Assembly: GCA_035291485.1 (NCBI GenBank)
Contig: DATDSA010000010.1
Span: forward strand, 1-38,785
DNA: 38,785 bases
Source of the DNA: 9FT-COMBO-53-11 sp035291485
GTDB lineage: Bacteria > Patescibacteriota > WWE3 > 9FT-COMBO-53-11
Direction of reading: 5' to 3'
Below are positions 22,829 through 29,360 of the stretch, in pieces. Both the position numbers and the translations under genes were made by a program. A model generated the notes under the pieces. That model worked only from the letters and a program-made list of their open reading frames with translations, made no database searches and was not told where the DNA came from. Positions within the stretch are counted from its first letter, which is position 1; each line of letters starts with the position of its first letter.

Positions 22829-22865
22829 CGGATACTCTCCTCTCTTTAGTTTTTAGGTTAGGCTA

Positions 22866-22894
22866 ATTCTGCCACAAATTTACCGAAAAATCAA
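22866..22894 (-). promoter_or_regulatory. Promoter of the 287-residue gene
   Basis: On the minus strand TTGATT (complement of 22889-22894), a 17-base spacer and CAGAAT (complement of 22866-22871) preceded by TGG form an extended promoter; the Shine-Dalgarno and ATG follow within about 40 bases. Confidence 0.6.
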
Positions 22895-22920
22895 TGCTAT
22901 GGGTTATTAAGGGAGGGGGG

Positions 22921-23844
22921 TTACCGAAGATCTTCTTCGTCCATTGGTTTCGCGGGTTTTCCACCGGAGGCGCCTGCCTGCGCAGGCAGGGATTTCGCGG
23001 CGCTCAACTTTGCTGGCTCTTCTTTCTTGACCTCTTTCACGGGAGCCTTTTCCACCTTAGCAGGTTCTTTCTTCGGAGCTGCTTTTTTAGCAAGAACTTC
23101 TTTCTTCTCTTCCGGCTTCACGGGCTTCCCCATAGAGATTTTTTTGTTATGGGCAATCTCCTCGGGAGTCCACACATCTCGGATTACACGAGCGGGCTTC
23201 TCCGTTGGTTTTTCCATCGGCCGAATCTCTTCTTTAGCTTTTTCGGGATGTTCGGTAGAGATTCTTTTGTTATGGGCAATCTCCTCGGGAGTCCACACAT
23301 CTCGGATTACACGAGCGGGCTTCTCGGGTTCGGAAACACCGCTGCCCGGCTTCCGGCCGATAATCTCCACTAATCCCGCAAAAGGAACGTTCCGCTGCCC
23401 TTTCGGAAGAATAATTTTGAGCTTGTCGCCCTCTTCCCCACCCCAGTAGCGGACCGCTCCCTGGATGAGCCGATAGGAACTATCCTTGGAGAGAGCCTCG
23501 AAGTGGCCATCCTTTACCGCCAGCTGAGCTTCCTGCTCCTCGCGTTCCATCTCCTCCAAAAGCTTAAAGCGCCGGCCCTCCGGGCCCTCCACCATCTTTA
23601 GTTTGTCACCGTAGACCAGCTTGGTTTTCGCGGAATAGTTGTCGGGAACGGGATATTTTTTACCGGCTTCGGTGACCATAAACATCCCGTCGTACTTGCC
23701 GACCAAACCGGGCATTTCGGGAGTACCGCTGCGGTGTTCTATTTCAGAAATGAGTTGTTTGGCTAAATTGAGAGAAGAGGACGCGGCGTTCAGCGCCTGG
23801 TTCAAAAGCTGGATTTTATCTTTCCCCCCGTGCCTCTCTTCCAT
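22921..23844 (-). CDS. CPR-type conserved protein with basic tail and duplicated motif
   Basis: The 307-residue product starts at ATG 23844, 14 bases after the stop of the ATPase gene, with GGAAGGG upstream. The N-terminal third is helical (IQLLNQALNAASSSLNLAKQLI). A beta-rich region follows with VGKYDGMFMVTEAGKKYPVP and YGDKLKMVEGPEGRRFK, then YRLIQGAVRYWGGEEGDKLKI. This layout is familiar from uncharacterised proteins of CPR genomes. The second half is disordered: RVIRDVWTPEEIAHNK occurs twice, then a Lys-Ala-Pro-Glu tail (KKAAPKKEPAKVEKAP) that would suit nucleic-acid binding. The segment LPAQAG near the end is encoded by a palindrome. Operon position suggests it works with the upstream VirD4-like ATPase. 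Confidence 0.75.
   Translation of the reverse strand: MEERHGGKDKIQLLNQALNAASSSLNLAKQLISEIEHRSGTPEMPGLVGKYDGMFMVTEAGKKYPVPDNYSAKTKLVYGDKLKMVEGPEGRRFKLLEEMEREEQEAQLAVKDGHFEALSKDSSYRLIQGAVRYWGGEEGDKLKIILPKGQRNVPFAGLVEIIGRKPGSGVSEPEKPARVIRDVWTPEEIAHNKRISTEHPEKAKEEIRPMEKPTEKPARVIRDVWTPEEIAHNKKISMGKPVKPEEKKEVLAKKAAPKKEPAKVEKAPVKEVKKEEPAKLSAAKSLPAQAGASGGKPAKPMDEEDLR
22973..22990. repeat. Perfect 18-base palindrome inside a coding region
   Basis: CCTGCCTGCGCAGGCAGG is a perfect palindrome encoding part of LPAQAG in the disordered tail of the 307-residue protein. Very similar palindromes are common dispersed repeats in some CPR genomes. Confidence 0.7.
23142..23325 (-). repeat. Two identical 61-base direct repeats
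   Basis: 23142-23202 and 23265-23325 are identical over 61 bases and lie 123 bases (41 codons) apart, in frame. Both encode the peptide ending in RVIRDVWTPEEIAHNK. Absence of synonymous change indicates a recent duplication or gene conversion. Confidence 0.9.
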
Positions 23845-23857
23845 TGAAAAGATTCTA

Positions 23858-26380
23858 TCACCCTTCCTCGTCGTCCTGCATCGCCGGTGGCGCGGTTGGC
23901 TCCTCCGCACCGGCGGCGACCGAAGGTTCGACCACGGTCTCACCCTTCTCCTCGGCAATCGCCATCCCCAGACTGAACACCCGCTCCGACCAACGCTTAA
24001 TCTTATCCTCAATCTCCGCCGCATCGCGCCCGTAGATCTCGCGAGAGTGCTCCACCGCAGCCTGGCCCTGATAGGTTTGGCCTTCGGGAGGAGCCAGGGA
24101 TATCGCCGAAAACGGCTTGGAGGTCATTCCGTCCACCAGCAGCTTGAGATAGATATGGTATTTATCAAGAGAGATCAGATCTTCCGAAGTGAAGTAGGGC
24201 AAGAATTCTTTCTCCAAAATGGCGGCGTCCGGCGCTCCCACCGAAAACAGCACCATCGTACCAATGTTTCCAAAAACCGCATCCTGCATGCTCTCCGGCA
24301 GTTGGGCCGTGTACTGATGGGTGAGGTGGAGATTAAGGCGATACTTCCGGGCCTCAGAAAGGATCGAGGCAAAGGAGCCGGAAGCAAAGTTCTGAAACTC
24401 GTCCGCGTAGAGGTAGAAATCGCGCCGTTCGGCTTCGGGAATGTTTACCCGCTGCATCGCGGCAAAATTGATCCGAGAAATCATCAGCGAACCCAGGAGA
24501 TTGGCATTGTCTTCCCCGATCTTTCCTTTAGAAAGATTGATCAGAAGAATCTTGCCCTCATTCATGATCTCATCGAGGTTCAGCGAGGAGGTGCGTTGAC
24601 CGACGATATTGCGGATCGTCGAGGACGACAAAAAGCGGCCGACTTTGTTTTGGATCGGGGCCACCGCTTCGGTGTGGAGGCGGGGGTTGGTCATCATCTG
24701 GGTGTATTCCTTCTCCCAAAACTCCCGCAGCACCGGGTCTTTCATTTTGTAGACAATGTACTTCTGGTAGTTCTTGTCGGAGAGAAGCCGGGTAATTCCA
24801 AGGAGGGTCGTCCCGGGAACCTCTAAGAGAGTCAGGATCGCGTTGTTCAAGAGATACTCCAACCGCGGTCCCCAGGAAACATCAATGAAGTGTTTCTTAA
24901 AGGCATCCAGGAGACCGGAAGCGAGCAAGTTCTTTTGGGAAGTGTCCTGCAGTTCCAGAAGATTGAGACCGATCGGGCGCTCGGTATCGGAGGGATCAAA
25001 ATAAACAACGTCGTTCACTCTTTCCGCCGGTACAAAATCGAGCAGCTCTTTAACCAAGTCACCGTGCGGATCCAGGACCGCCACTCCTTCCCCGTTCTGC
25101 ATATCCTGCACAATCATGTTCTTAAATACCGTGGTCTTACCGGTACCGGTTTTTCCGACCAGATACATATGCTGCCGCCGATCTAGGCGCTTAATTCCAA
25201 ATTTCGCAAAACGCTCCCGGAAAGTCGTCTGCGCAAAATAAGTGCAGTCGGAAGTGGGAAGATTCGCGGGCGGTTCCCCCTTTTTGTAAGTCGCCCAAGC
25301 AATGGCGGGAGTCTGCACGGAAACATTCGGCAGGTGGAAGATCGAAGCAAGCTCCGCGGTGTCCAAGACATAGGTTTTATCAGGAAATTCGCGCCGGATT
25401 ATTTTGTCTTTGAAATCTCCGATTCCTTCGGCGGGGGCAACCTGGATAAAAGAGTTCAAACTGGCCGAAGAGAACTGCCGGAAGGAAGCGGCAGCTCCCC
25501 GCAAAAGCTCGGCGCAGTTCTCAGGCTCCAGGGCCGCCGTAAAAACTCTCACGGTCGTTTCAAAACCCACTCGGGTCAGCTTGTCCTCAATCATCTTCAA
25601 ATCCAGTTCCTGCCCGGCCGAGAGCCGAGGCATATCTTGTTTGGGAGGAAGCGGTTTGGAGGGGGGCGTCAACAGGGAGGGATTGAGAAGCTGCTTGATA
25701 GCATAGGGAATCATTCCTCCCAATTCCTCGGTGACCCCGGTGCCGATCTCAGAAATACCCAAACCCATTTTCTTGGTTCCCGTCCGCACGTCATTGACGT
25801 ATTTGTGGCCCGCGGCCTGCCAAACATCCGGAACGGGGCGGACCAGGATCTGGAGCCAGATCCGCTCTCCCTCTTTCACCTCGCTCATCGAGCCGGTCAC
25901 CGCCGCCAGCGGGTCGACTTCGAAATCCCGGAAAGTCTTCGTGGGGAAGAAAGAATCCTTGGAGAGGATCAGACTGCCGCCGCAGGTGGAGAGACCGGAA
26001 AGATCGGTCTGCATGTAATCGTGCTCCATCAACCGGAGCTCCGCGGAAGGATACTGGGCGTAGATCTGTCCTTCGACAAATTCCTGCAGATGCTTCGGGC
26101 AGCGCACGTAGAAGTGGATGCCGGAAGAATCGGCGGCAATCTCAAAGGAGATGTGCTCCTGATGGGTGGGGTCGGCACGCAGCAGCCCGTGCAAGGAAGC
26201 AAACATTTGTTCCGAGGCCAGCGGCAGAAGCTCGTTCGCCTTCGGAACCCGAATCTCCATCAAGACAGTTTCCTCAAACTTGCGGGGGGACGAAGAGGCA
26301 CGACCGGACCGGGCCGAACGGACGGCCCCCATTACGGAAAGACCAAACAAACCAAAAACCAACGGTAGTAGTGTAATCAC
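23858..26380 (-). CDS. VirD4/TraD-like ATPase with DUF8128-type N-terminus
   Basis: An 840-residue protein of the FtsK/HerA/VirD4 group that couples ATP hydrolysis to DNA or protein transfer at the membrane. Residues 3-20 form one membrane segment. Residues 40-390 are a long N-terminal region found in CPR versions (DUF8128-like). The motor domain has the P-loop GKTGTGKTT (409-417), DPHGDLV, KILLINLSKGKIGEDNA, the Walker B region FYLYADEFQNFASG and HLTHQYTAQLPE. CPR genomes encode many such ATPases together with type IV pili or simple secretion systems, but no other secretion gene lies here. It starts at GTG and forms an operon with the Lys-rich protein downstream. Whether it moves DNA is unknown. 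Confidence 0.88.
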   Translation of the reverse strand: MITLLPLVFGLFGLSVMGAVRSARSGRASSSPRKFEETVLMEIRVPKANELLPLASEQMFASLHGLLRADPTHQEHISFEIAADSSGIHFYVRCPKHLQEFVEGQIYAQYPSAELRLMEHDYMQTDLSGLSTCGGSLILSKDSFFPTKTFRDFEVDPLAAVTGSMSEVKEGERIWLQILVRPVPDVWQAAGHKYVNDVRTGTKKMGLGISEIGTGVTEELGGMIPYAIKQLLNPSLLTPPSKPLPPKQDMPRLSAGQELDLKMIEDKLTRVGFETTVRVFTAALEPENCAELLRGAAASFRQFSSASLNSFIQVAPAEGIGDFKDKIIRREFPDKTYVLDTAELASIFHLPNVSVQTPAIAWATYKKGEPPANLPTSDCTYFAQTTFRERFAKFGIKRLDRRQHMYLVGKTGTGKTTVFKNMIVQDMQNGEGVAVLDPHGDLVKELLDFVPAERVNDVVYFDPSDTERPIGLNLLELQDTSQKNLLASGLLDAFKKHFIDVSWGPRLEYLLNNAILTLLEVPGTTLLGITRLLSDKNYQKYIVYKMKDPVLREFWEKEYTQMMTNPRLHTEAVAPIQNKVGRFLSSSTIRNIVGQRTSSLNLDEIMNEGKILLINLSKGKIGEDNANLLGSLMISRINFAAMQRVNIPEAERRDFYLYADEFQNFASGSFASILSEARKYRLNLHLTHQYTAQLPESMQDAVFGNIGTMVLFSVGAPDAAILEKEFLPYFTSEDLISLDKYHIYLKLLVDGMTSKPFSAISLAPPEGQTYQGQAAVEHSREIYGRDAAEIEDKIKRWSERVFSLGMAIAEEKGETVVEPSVAAGAEEPTAPPAMQDDEEG

Positions 26381-26469
26381 CGCTTTAAACGAGAAACTTA
26401 ATTTCCAACACCTTAAGCATACCTAATTCTACATCAGGGGTGCAATACCTTTATAGGTTGAAACTAGAT

Positions 26470-26497
26470 GGGCCTGGGCTAAATTTGGCCCAGGCCC
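26470..26497. other. Ten-base-pair GC-rich hairpin in a gene-free gap
   Basis: GGGCCTGGGC (26470-26479), loop TAAATTTG, GCCCAGGCCC (26488-26497): a perfect stem. No T run follows on either strand, so it is not a standard terminator. On the plus strand it is followed by GAAGAAAGGAGAG, a good Shine-Dalgarno without a start codon in reach; on the minus strand it lies in the probable leader of the VirD4-like gene. Confidence 0.6.
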
Positions 26498-26556
26498 GAA
26501 GAAAGGAGAGAGACTACCAGTAGTTTAACAGTTAATAGTTTATAGTCAATAGTTGG

Positions 26557-26596
26557 AAAAAGATGGGAGCCCCGTTGACCGAAGTCATTGGGGCTC
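26557..26596 (-). terminator. Terminator of the 50-residue gene
   Basis: On the minus strand GAGCCCC (complement of 26590-26596) pairs with GGGGCTC (complement of 26567-26573), with an inner GAC-TTCG-GTC stem-loop carrying a stable UUCG tetraloop, followed by TTTTT. Confidence 0.88.
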
Positions 26597-26613
26597 GTTT
26601 CGTGTTGGGACGG

Positions 26614-26766
26614 CTATCGGGTGTAGCGGTAGAGTCGGGAGGTGACCTTGGGATCCATCTGCGAAGGTTGGGAGACCTGCGACAGACGGGCCTGGGTGTC
26701 CTTCTGCTCTCCGGCGTACAGCGAAAGCCGTTCCTTGACCTGGAGATCAAGAGCTGATTTCTTCAT
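26614..26766 (-). CDS. Small 50-residue protein
   Basis: This short gene is supported by its complete expression signals: a TTGACT-17-TATATT promoter, GAGAGG six bases before the ATG at 26766, and a terminator 17 bases after the TAG stop. The product begins MKKSALDLQVKERLSLYAGE, continues with QKDTQARLSQVSQPSQMDPK and ends SRLYRYTR. It is hydrophilic and basic, with an N-terminal helix; no Cys and no membrane segment. I recognise no family. It could be a structural peptide, a regulator or a part of a larger complex. Confidence 0.7.
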   Translation of the reverse strand: MKKSALDLQVKERLSLYAGEQKDTQARLSQVSQPSQMDPKVTSRLYRYTR

Positions 26767-26795
26767 CACATTCCTCTCTGATCTAGGATAGTTTA

Positions 26796-26824
26796 AATAT
26801 ACCAGACTATAGGATAAAAGTCAA
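26796..26824 (-). promoter_or_regulatory. Strong promoter of the 50-residue gene
   Basis: On the minus strand TTGACT (complement of 26819-26824), a 17-base spacer ending in TGG and TATATT (complement of 26796-26801). It combines a good -35 with an extended -10. Transcription would start near 26789. Confidence 0.75.
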
Positions 26825-26885
26825 GCCCAGGCCGACCTACCCCAATCCAGATAAACAGCGGATTTTTTCTCCCCGCCAAATAAGC

Positions 26886-26891
26886 TAAAAT
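26886..26891 (+). promoter_or_regulatory. Probable -10 box of the HAD gene
   Basis: TAAAAT (26886-26891) would start transcription near 26898, which is the first base of palindromic copy H. The -35 region is T-rich but not close to consensus. Confidence 0.35.
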
Positions 26892-26897
26892 GGTTCC

Positions 26898-26947
26898 GTG
26901 GACGGCTCAGCTTCGTTGAACCTAGCATTTTTAAAGAAACAAAAATG
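26898..26947 (+). repeat. Dispersed palindromic element, copy H, ending in the HAD start codon
   Basis: GTGGACGGCTCAGC, loop TTC, GTTGAACCTAG, then CATTTTT (26926-26932) and, eight bases later, AAAAATG (26941-26947), whose last three bases are the start codon. CATTTTT and AAAAATG are perfectly complementary over seven bases. The first stem differs from all other copies but still pairs, with the same C/A mismatch at the third position. Confidence 0.85.
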
Positions 26948-27601
26948 AAAGCAGTAATCTTTGACCTCGATGGGACCCTGATCAACAACGAGTGGATCTA
27001 CGACCAGGCTTACTGTGTGGTCCTGAAAAGTTTGAACATTTCCTGCGACCAGCTCAATCACATCCCCGGAATCGGGCTTCAGGAAAACTGGGAAAGAATG
27101 GTTAATGATCTGGGCATCAAAAAAACCTCCGCCGAACTCGCCGCCCAGACTCGAGATGCCTACCTGCAAAATATCAACAAAGTCAAACTGAGGGATGGGG
27201 CCCGGGAGTTAATCTTCGATCTCAAAAGAAAACACACCCTGGCCATCCTCGGTACCTCCACCGGCAAAGAAACAGCAACCCAAGTCCTCCAGCAGATCGG
27301 GGCCGAAAAATTATTTGATTTCACCGTTTTCGGGGACGAAGTGGAGAACAAGAAACCGGCTCCCGATATCTTTCTTAAAGCGATGGACAAAGCGGGAATT
27401 CTGCCTCGGGAGACCATTGTGATCGAGGACTCGGCGGCCGGCGTCGAGGCCGGCAAGGCGGCCGGAGCCAAAGTGATTGCCATCAAGACGGATTGGTACA
27501 CCCGCGACCAGCTCTTTCGGGCCGATTTTATCGCCGATGATTTCGCCCACATCCTCGACCTTATCAAAAACGAGAAGACGCTCGATCACTCAACCGGGTA
27601 G
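26945..27601 (+). CDS. HAD-family hydrolase, beta-phosphoglucomutase-like
   Basis: A 218-residue HAD superfamily phosphatase or phosphomutase. Motif I FDLDGTL has the nucleophile Asp7 and general acid Asp9; motif II is ILGTSTG near residue 98; motif III Lys lies in ENKKPAPD near 137; motif IV is VIEDSAAGVEAGKAAG near 156-171. The four-helix cap inserted after motif I (residues 15-85) is the C1 type of the beta-phosphoglucomutase and phosphoglycolate phosphatase group. The small phosphorylated substrate cannot be predicted. No Shine-Dalgarno precedes the ATG; it lies at the end of palindromic element H. Downstream lie three small hairpins and the promoter of the RRM gene. Confidence 0.9.
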   Translation: MKAVIFDLDGTLINNEWIYDQAYCVVLKSLNISCDQLNHIPGIGLQENWERMVNDLGIKKTSAELAAQTRDAYLQNINKVKLRDGARELIFDLKRKHTLAILGTSTGKETATQVLQQIGAEKLFDFTVFGDEVENKKPAPDIFLKAMDKAGILPRETIVIEDSAAGVEAGKAAGAKVIAIKTDWYTRDQLFRADFIADDFAHILDLIKNEKTLDHSTG

Positions 27602-27610
27602 TGATGGAAC

Positions 27611-27693
27611 AAAGATCCTGAGCAGAGCGAGATCACTTTATCTCCGAACACCGTGAGGAGACAAAGCTACCGAGCCGAAGGTGAGGTGGCTTT
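27611..27693. repeat. Cluster of three small hairpins after the HAD gene
   Basis: Three successive stem-loops: AAA-GATC...GATC-TTT (27611-27639), CTCC...GGAG (27642-27660) and AAAGC-ACC...GGT-GCTTT (27663-27693). Their loops share GAG-rich cores like those of the repeat upstream of yebC. No strong T run follows, so they are not typical terminators, though they may act at the HAD 3' end. Confidence 0.45.
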
Positions 27694-27720
27694 ACAACCT
27701 CCCCACCTTGTATATATAAT
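27691..27720 (+). promoter_or_regulatory. Promoter of the RRM gene
   Basis: TTTACA (27691-27696), an 18-base spacer and TATAAT (27715-27720). Transcription would start near 27727 and give an 80-base leader, long for this window. Confidence 0.7.
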
Positions 27721-27764
27721 AAACAGAGTTAGGGACCTGCGAGAGTGCTGACCCCGTTAGTTGG

Positions 27765-27798
27765 ACCGCCTCTCTGTGTGCTCCCTTCGAGAGGTGGT
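27765..27798 (+). promoter_or_regulatory. Hairpin that covers the Shine-Dalgarno of the RRM gene
   Basis: ACCGCCTCTC (27765-27774) pairs over ten bases (one G/U) with GAGAGGTGGT (27789-27798), around a 14-base loop. The 3' arm is the ribosome-binding site ten bases before the TTG start at 27808. A GAGAG at 27741-27745 could pair instead with the CTCTC of the 5' arm, offering an alternative fold. It resembles an RNA thermometer or autoregulated leader. Confidence 0.6.
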
Positions 27799-27807
27799 GA
27801 AAATCAC

Positions 27808-28185
27808 TTGAGTCAAAAATTATACGTTGGCAATCTTCCCTGGGCAACCACGGGTGATGATCTTAATAAGATGTTCGCCGAGGTTGGCAAGGTGGAGGAT
27901 GCCGTAATCATCAGCTACAAAGACACCGGCCGCTCCAAGGGTTTCGGTTTCGTGACGATGAAAGACGACGACGCCGCCGAAGAAGCAGTTAAGAAATTCA
28001 ACGGCTTCGAGTTGGAGGGACGTGCCCTGATCGTCGACAAAGCCCGCCCAATGCGCGAAGAAGGTGAAGGTGGTGGAGAATCTCCCGCTGGCGGTGAAAC
28101 TCCGGCTGAAGGAGAAGCTCCTGCTACCGGTGAAGCCCCCGCCGCTGAGGAAACTCCGGCTGCTGAAGAAACTCCCGCTGCTTAA
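27808..28185 (+). CDS. RRM RNA-binding protein with acidic Ala/Pro tail
   Basis: The product is a single RNA-recognition-motif protein of 125 residues. RNP2 is LYVGNL (5-10) and RNP1 is KGFGFVTM (44-51), both with the aromatic residues that stack on RNA. After the RRM (about 4-80) comes a low-complexity tail with repeated GETPAEGEAPA and AAEETPA units, acidic and probably disordered. Bacterial RRM proteins of this size (for example the cyanobacterial Rbp proteins) are often cold-induced RNA chaperones. The start is TTG 27808, chosen because GAGAGGTGGTG lies before it and the RRM begins at once. Its leader can hide the ribosome-binding site. The terminator overlaps the stop codon. Confidence 0.93.
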   Translation: MSQKLYVGNLPWATTGDDLNKMFAEVGKVEDAVIISYKDTGRSKGFGFVTMKDDDAAEEAVKKFNGFELEGRALIVDKARPMREEGEGGGESPAGGETPAEGEAPATGEAPAAEETPAAEETPAA

Positions 28186-28197
28186 GCGGGACGTTTT
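28173..28197 (+). terminator. Terminator overlapping the RRM stop codon
   Basis: TCCCGCT (28173-28179) pairs with AGCGGGA (28185-28191) and is followed by CGTTTT. The stop codon TAA (28183-28185) lies at the loop and the first base of the 3' arm. Confidence 0.88.
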
Positions 28198-28202
28198 AAA
28201 GC

Positions 28203-28211
28203 TGTTATAGT
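28203..28211 (+). promoter_or_regulatory. Extended -10 promoter of the propeller gene, leaderless
   Basis: TG-T-TATAGT (28203-28211) is followed by six bases and ATG at 28218, so the predicted first transcribed base is the A of the start codon. No Shine-Dalgarno is present. Confidence 0.65.
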
Positions 28212-28217
28212 TCTAAT

Positions 28218-29360
28218 ATGCGAAAGGCCCTGTCTCTTTCTAGTCCATCTAGAAAGCTAGCGATTTTCGATCGCGTCCTTTGCTTTCTGATTATCCCCCT
28301 ATTTATTCTCTTCCTGGGTAGTTTGCGCTTGTGGGCGCAAGAGTTGGTTTGGAAAGAAGAGGGGGTTATCTTCTCCGATCCCACCATCCATAATGTTGAA
28401 GTCACTCCCCTCCCCGATGGGAGGTTCCGGATGTATTTTCATCAAGGAGACCAGATGAAGAGTGCGATTTCGACCGACGCCCGCACTTTCCAGATCGAAA
28501 GCGGCGTTCGCTTAACCGGGTCGATGCCGGCAATCGTTAAGCTCCCCGATGGAAAGTGGCGGATGTTTTATCAGGTCGTTGAAAACGGCAAGGGAATATT
28601 CAAGAGTGCACTCTCATCTGATGGATTAACTTGGGCGGTCGAAAAAGGAATCCGTCTCTCTCCCGGCGGTGAGTTTGACCCTGACAATATCGTCCATCCC
28701 ACCGTAATCGCCCTGCCCCAAGGCGGTTACCGGATGTACTACGACGGGGAAGTTCGCCGCACCGAACAGGAATTCACCTGGAGGATCCTCTCGGCCACTT
28801 CGACCGACGGATTGACCTGGACGAAAGATCCGGGCGTCCGGATCAACGTCAACGAAGGCCCGCTGGACGCGGATCTGGTCTGGAGCTCCCATGCCGAATA
28901 CTACAACCTCACCAACACCTACCAGCTATATTTTTCCGCCCAGACTCCGGCCGATAATTTGATCGACGGCATCTACTCCGCCACTTCCGAAGACGGACTT
29001 CTTTTCACTGTCTCTGGTAAACCGGAACTCACTCCCACAAAGGAGAGCGGCGAATCAGGCACCGGGGGGCAGAAGGGGTCTTATCAAGATCCCTTTGTCT
29101 TGGAATTAACTGAGGAAAAAATAATGTACTACTGGATCAATGGCTCAGGAATATATTCCGCCCGGCTCGGGGAAGAATCACCCACACCGGAGCCCCAGTC
29201 GTTCTGGGAGACGCTGCAGCAGAAACCGGCGGAGCTCTGGGAAAAAATCAAAAACATTGGGCTCCCGGAAAATTTCGAACTCTATATTATTCCGACCATT
29301 CTGTTGATCACTGGAGCCGGGGCGGTAATCTACCTCTGGCGCTCGCGTCTTCGCCGCTAA
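28218..29360 (+). CDS. Membrane-anchored beta-propeller protein (sialidase/glycosidase-like)
   Basis: The 380-residue protein has an N-terminal hydrophobic signal (about 20-41, ending LWAQ), an extracytoplasmic domain and a C-terminal membrane anchor (about 352-374) with RSRLRR inside. The middle shows repeats typical of five-bladed propellers: MYFHQGDQMKSAISTD, MFYQVVENGKGIFKSALSSDGLTW, MYYDGE...ILSATSTDGLTW, LYFSAQ...GIYSATSEDGL, YYWINGSGIYSA. Each blade ends in the pattern S.DG..W seen in sialidases and GH43/GH32/GH130-like folds. I cannot identify catalytic residues, so a sugar-binding role is as likely as an enzyme. The 3' end overlaps the convergent LytR_C gene by four bases. It would act on the outer face of the membrane. 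Confidence 0.75.
   Translation: MRKALSLSSPSRKLAIFDRVLCFLIIPLFILFLGSLRLWAQELVWKEEGVIFSDPTIHNVEVTPLPDGRFRMYFHQGDQMKSAISTDARTFQIESGVRLTGSMPAIVKLPDGKWRMFYQVVENGKGIFKSALSSDGLTWAVEKGIRLSPGGEFDPDNIVHPTVIALPQGGYRMYYDGEVRRTEQEFTWRILSATSTDGLTWTKDPGVRINVNEGPLDADLVWSSHAEYYNLTNTYQLYFSAQTPADNLIDGIYSATSEDGLLFTVSGKPELTPTKESGESGTGGQKGSYQDPFVLELTEEKIMYYWINGSGIYSARLGEESPTPEPQSFWETLQQKPAELWEKIKNIGLPENFELYIIPTILLITGAGAVIYLWRSRLRR

Noticed and set aside
25334..26368. 344-codon frame antisense to the VirD4-like gene
   Set aside because: It is a shadow of the ATPase frame in GC-rich DNA, with no ribosome-binding site and no recognisable motif.
26532..26757. Open frames of 72 codons (minus) and 64 codons (plus) at 26532-26757
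   Set aside because: They are in other frames of the 50-residue gene and its terminator; only the latter has proper start signals.
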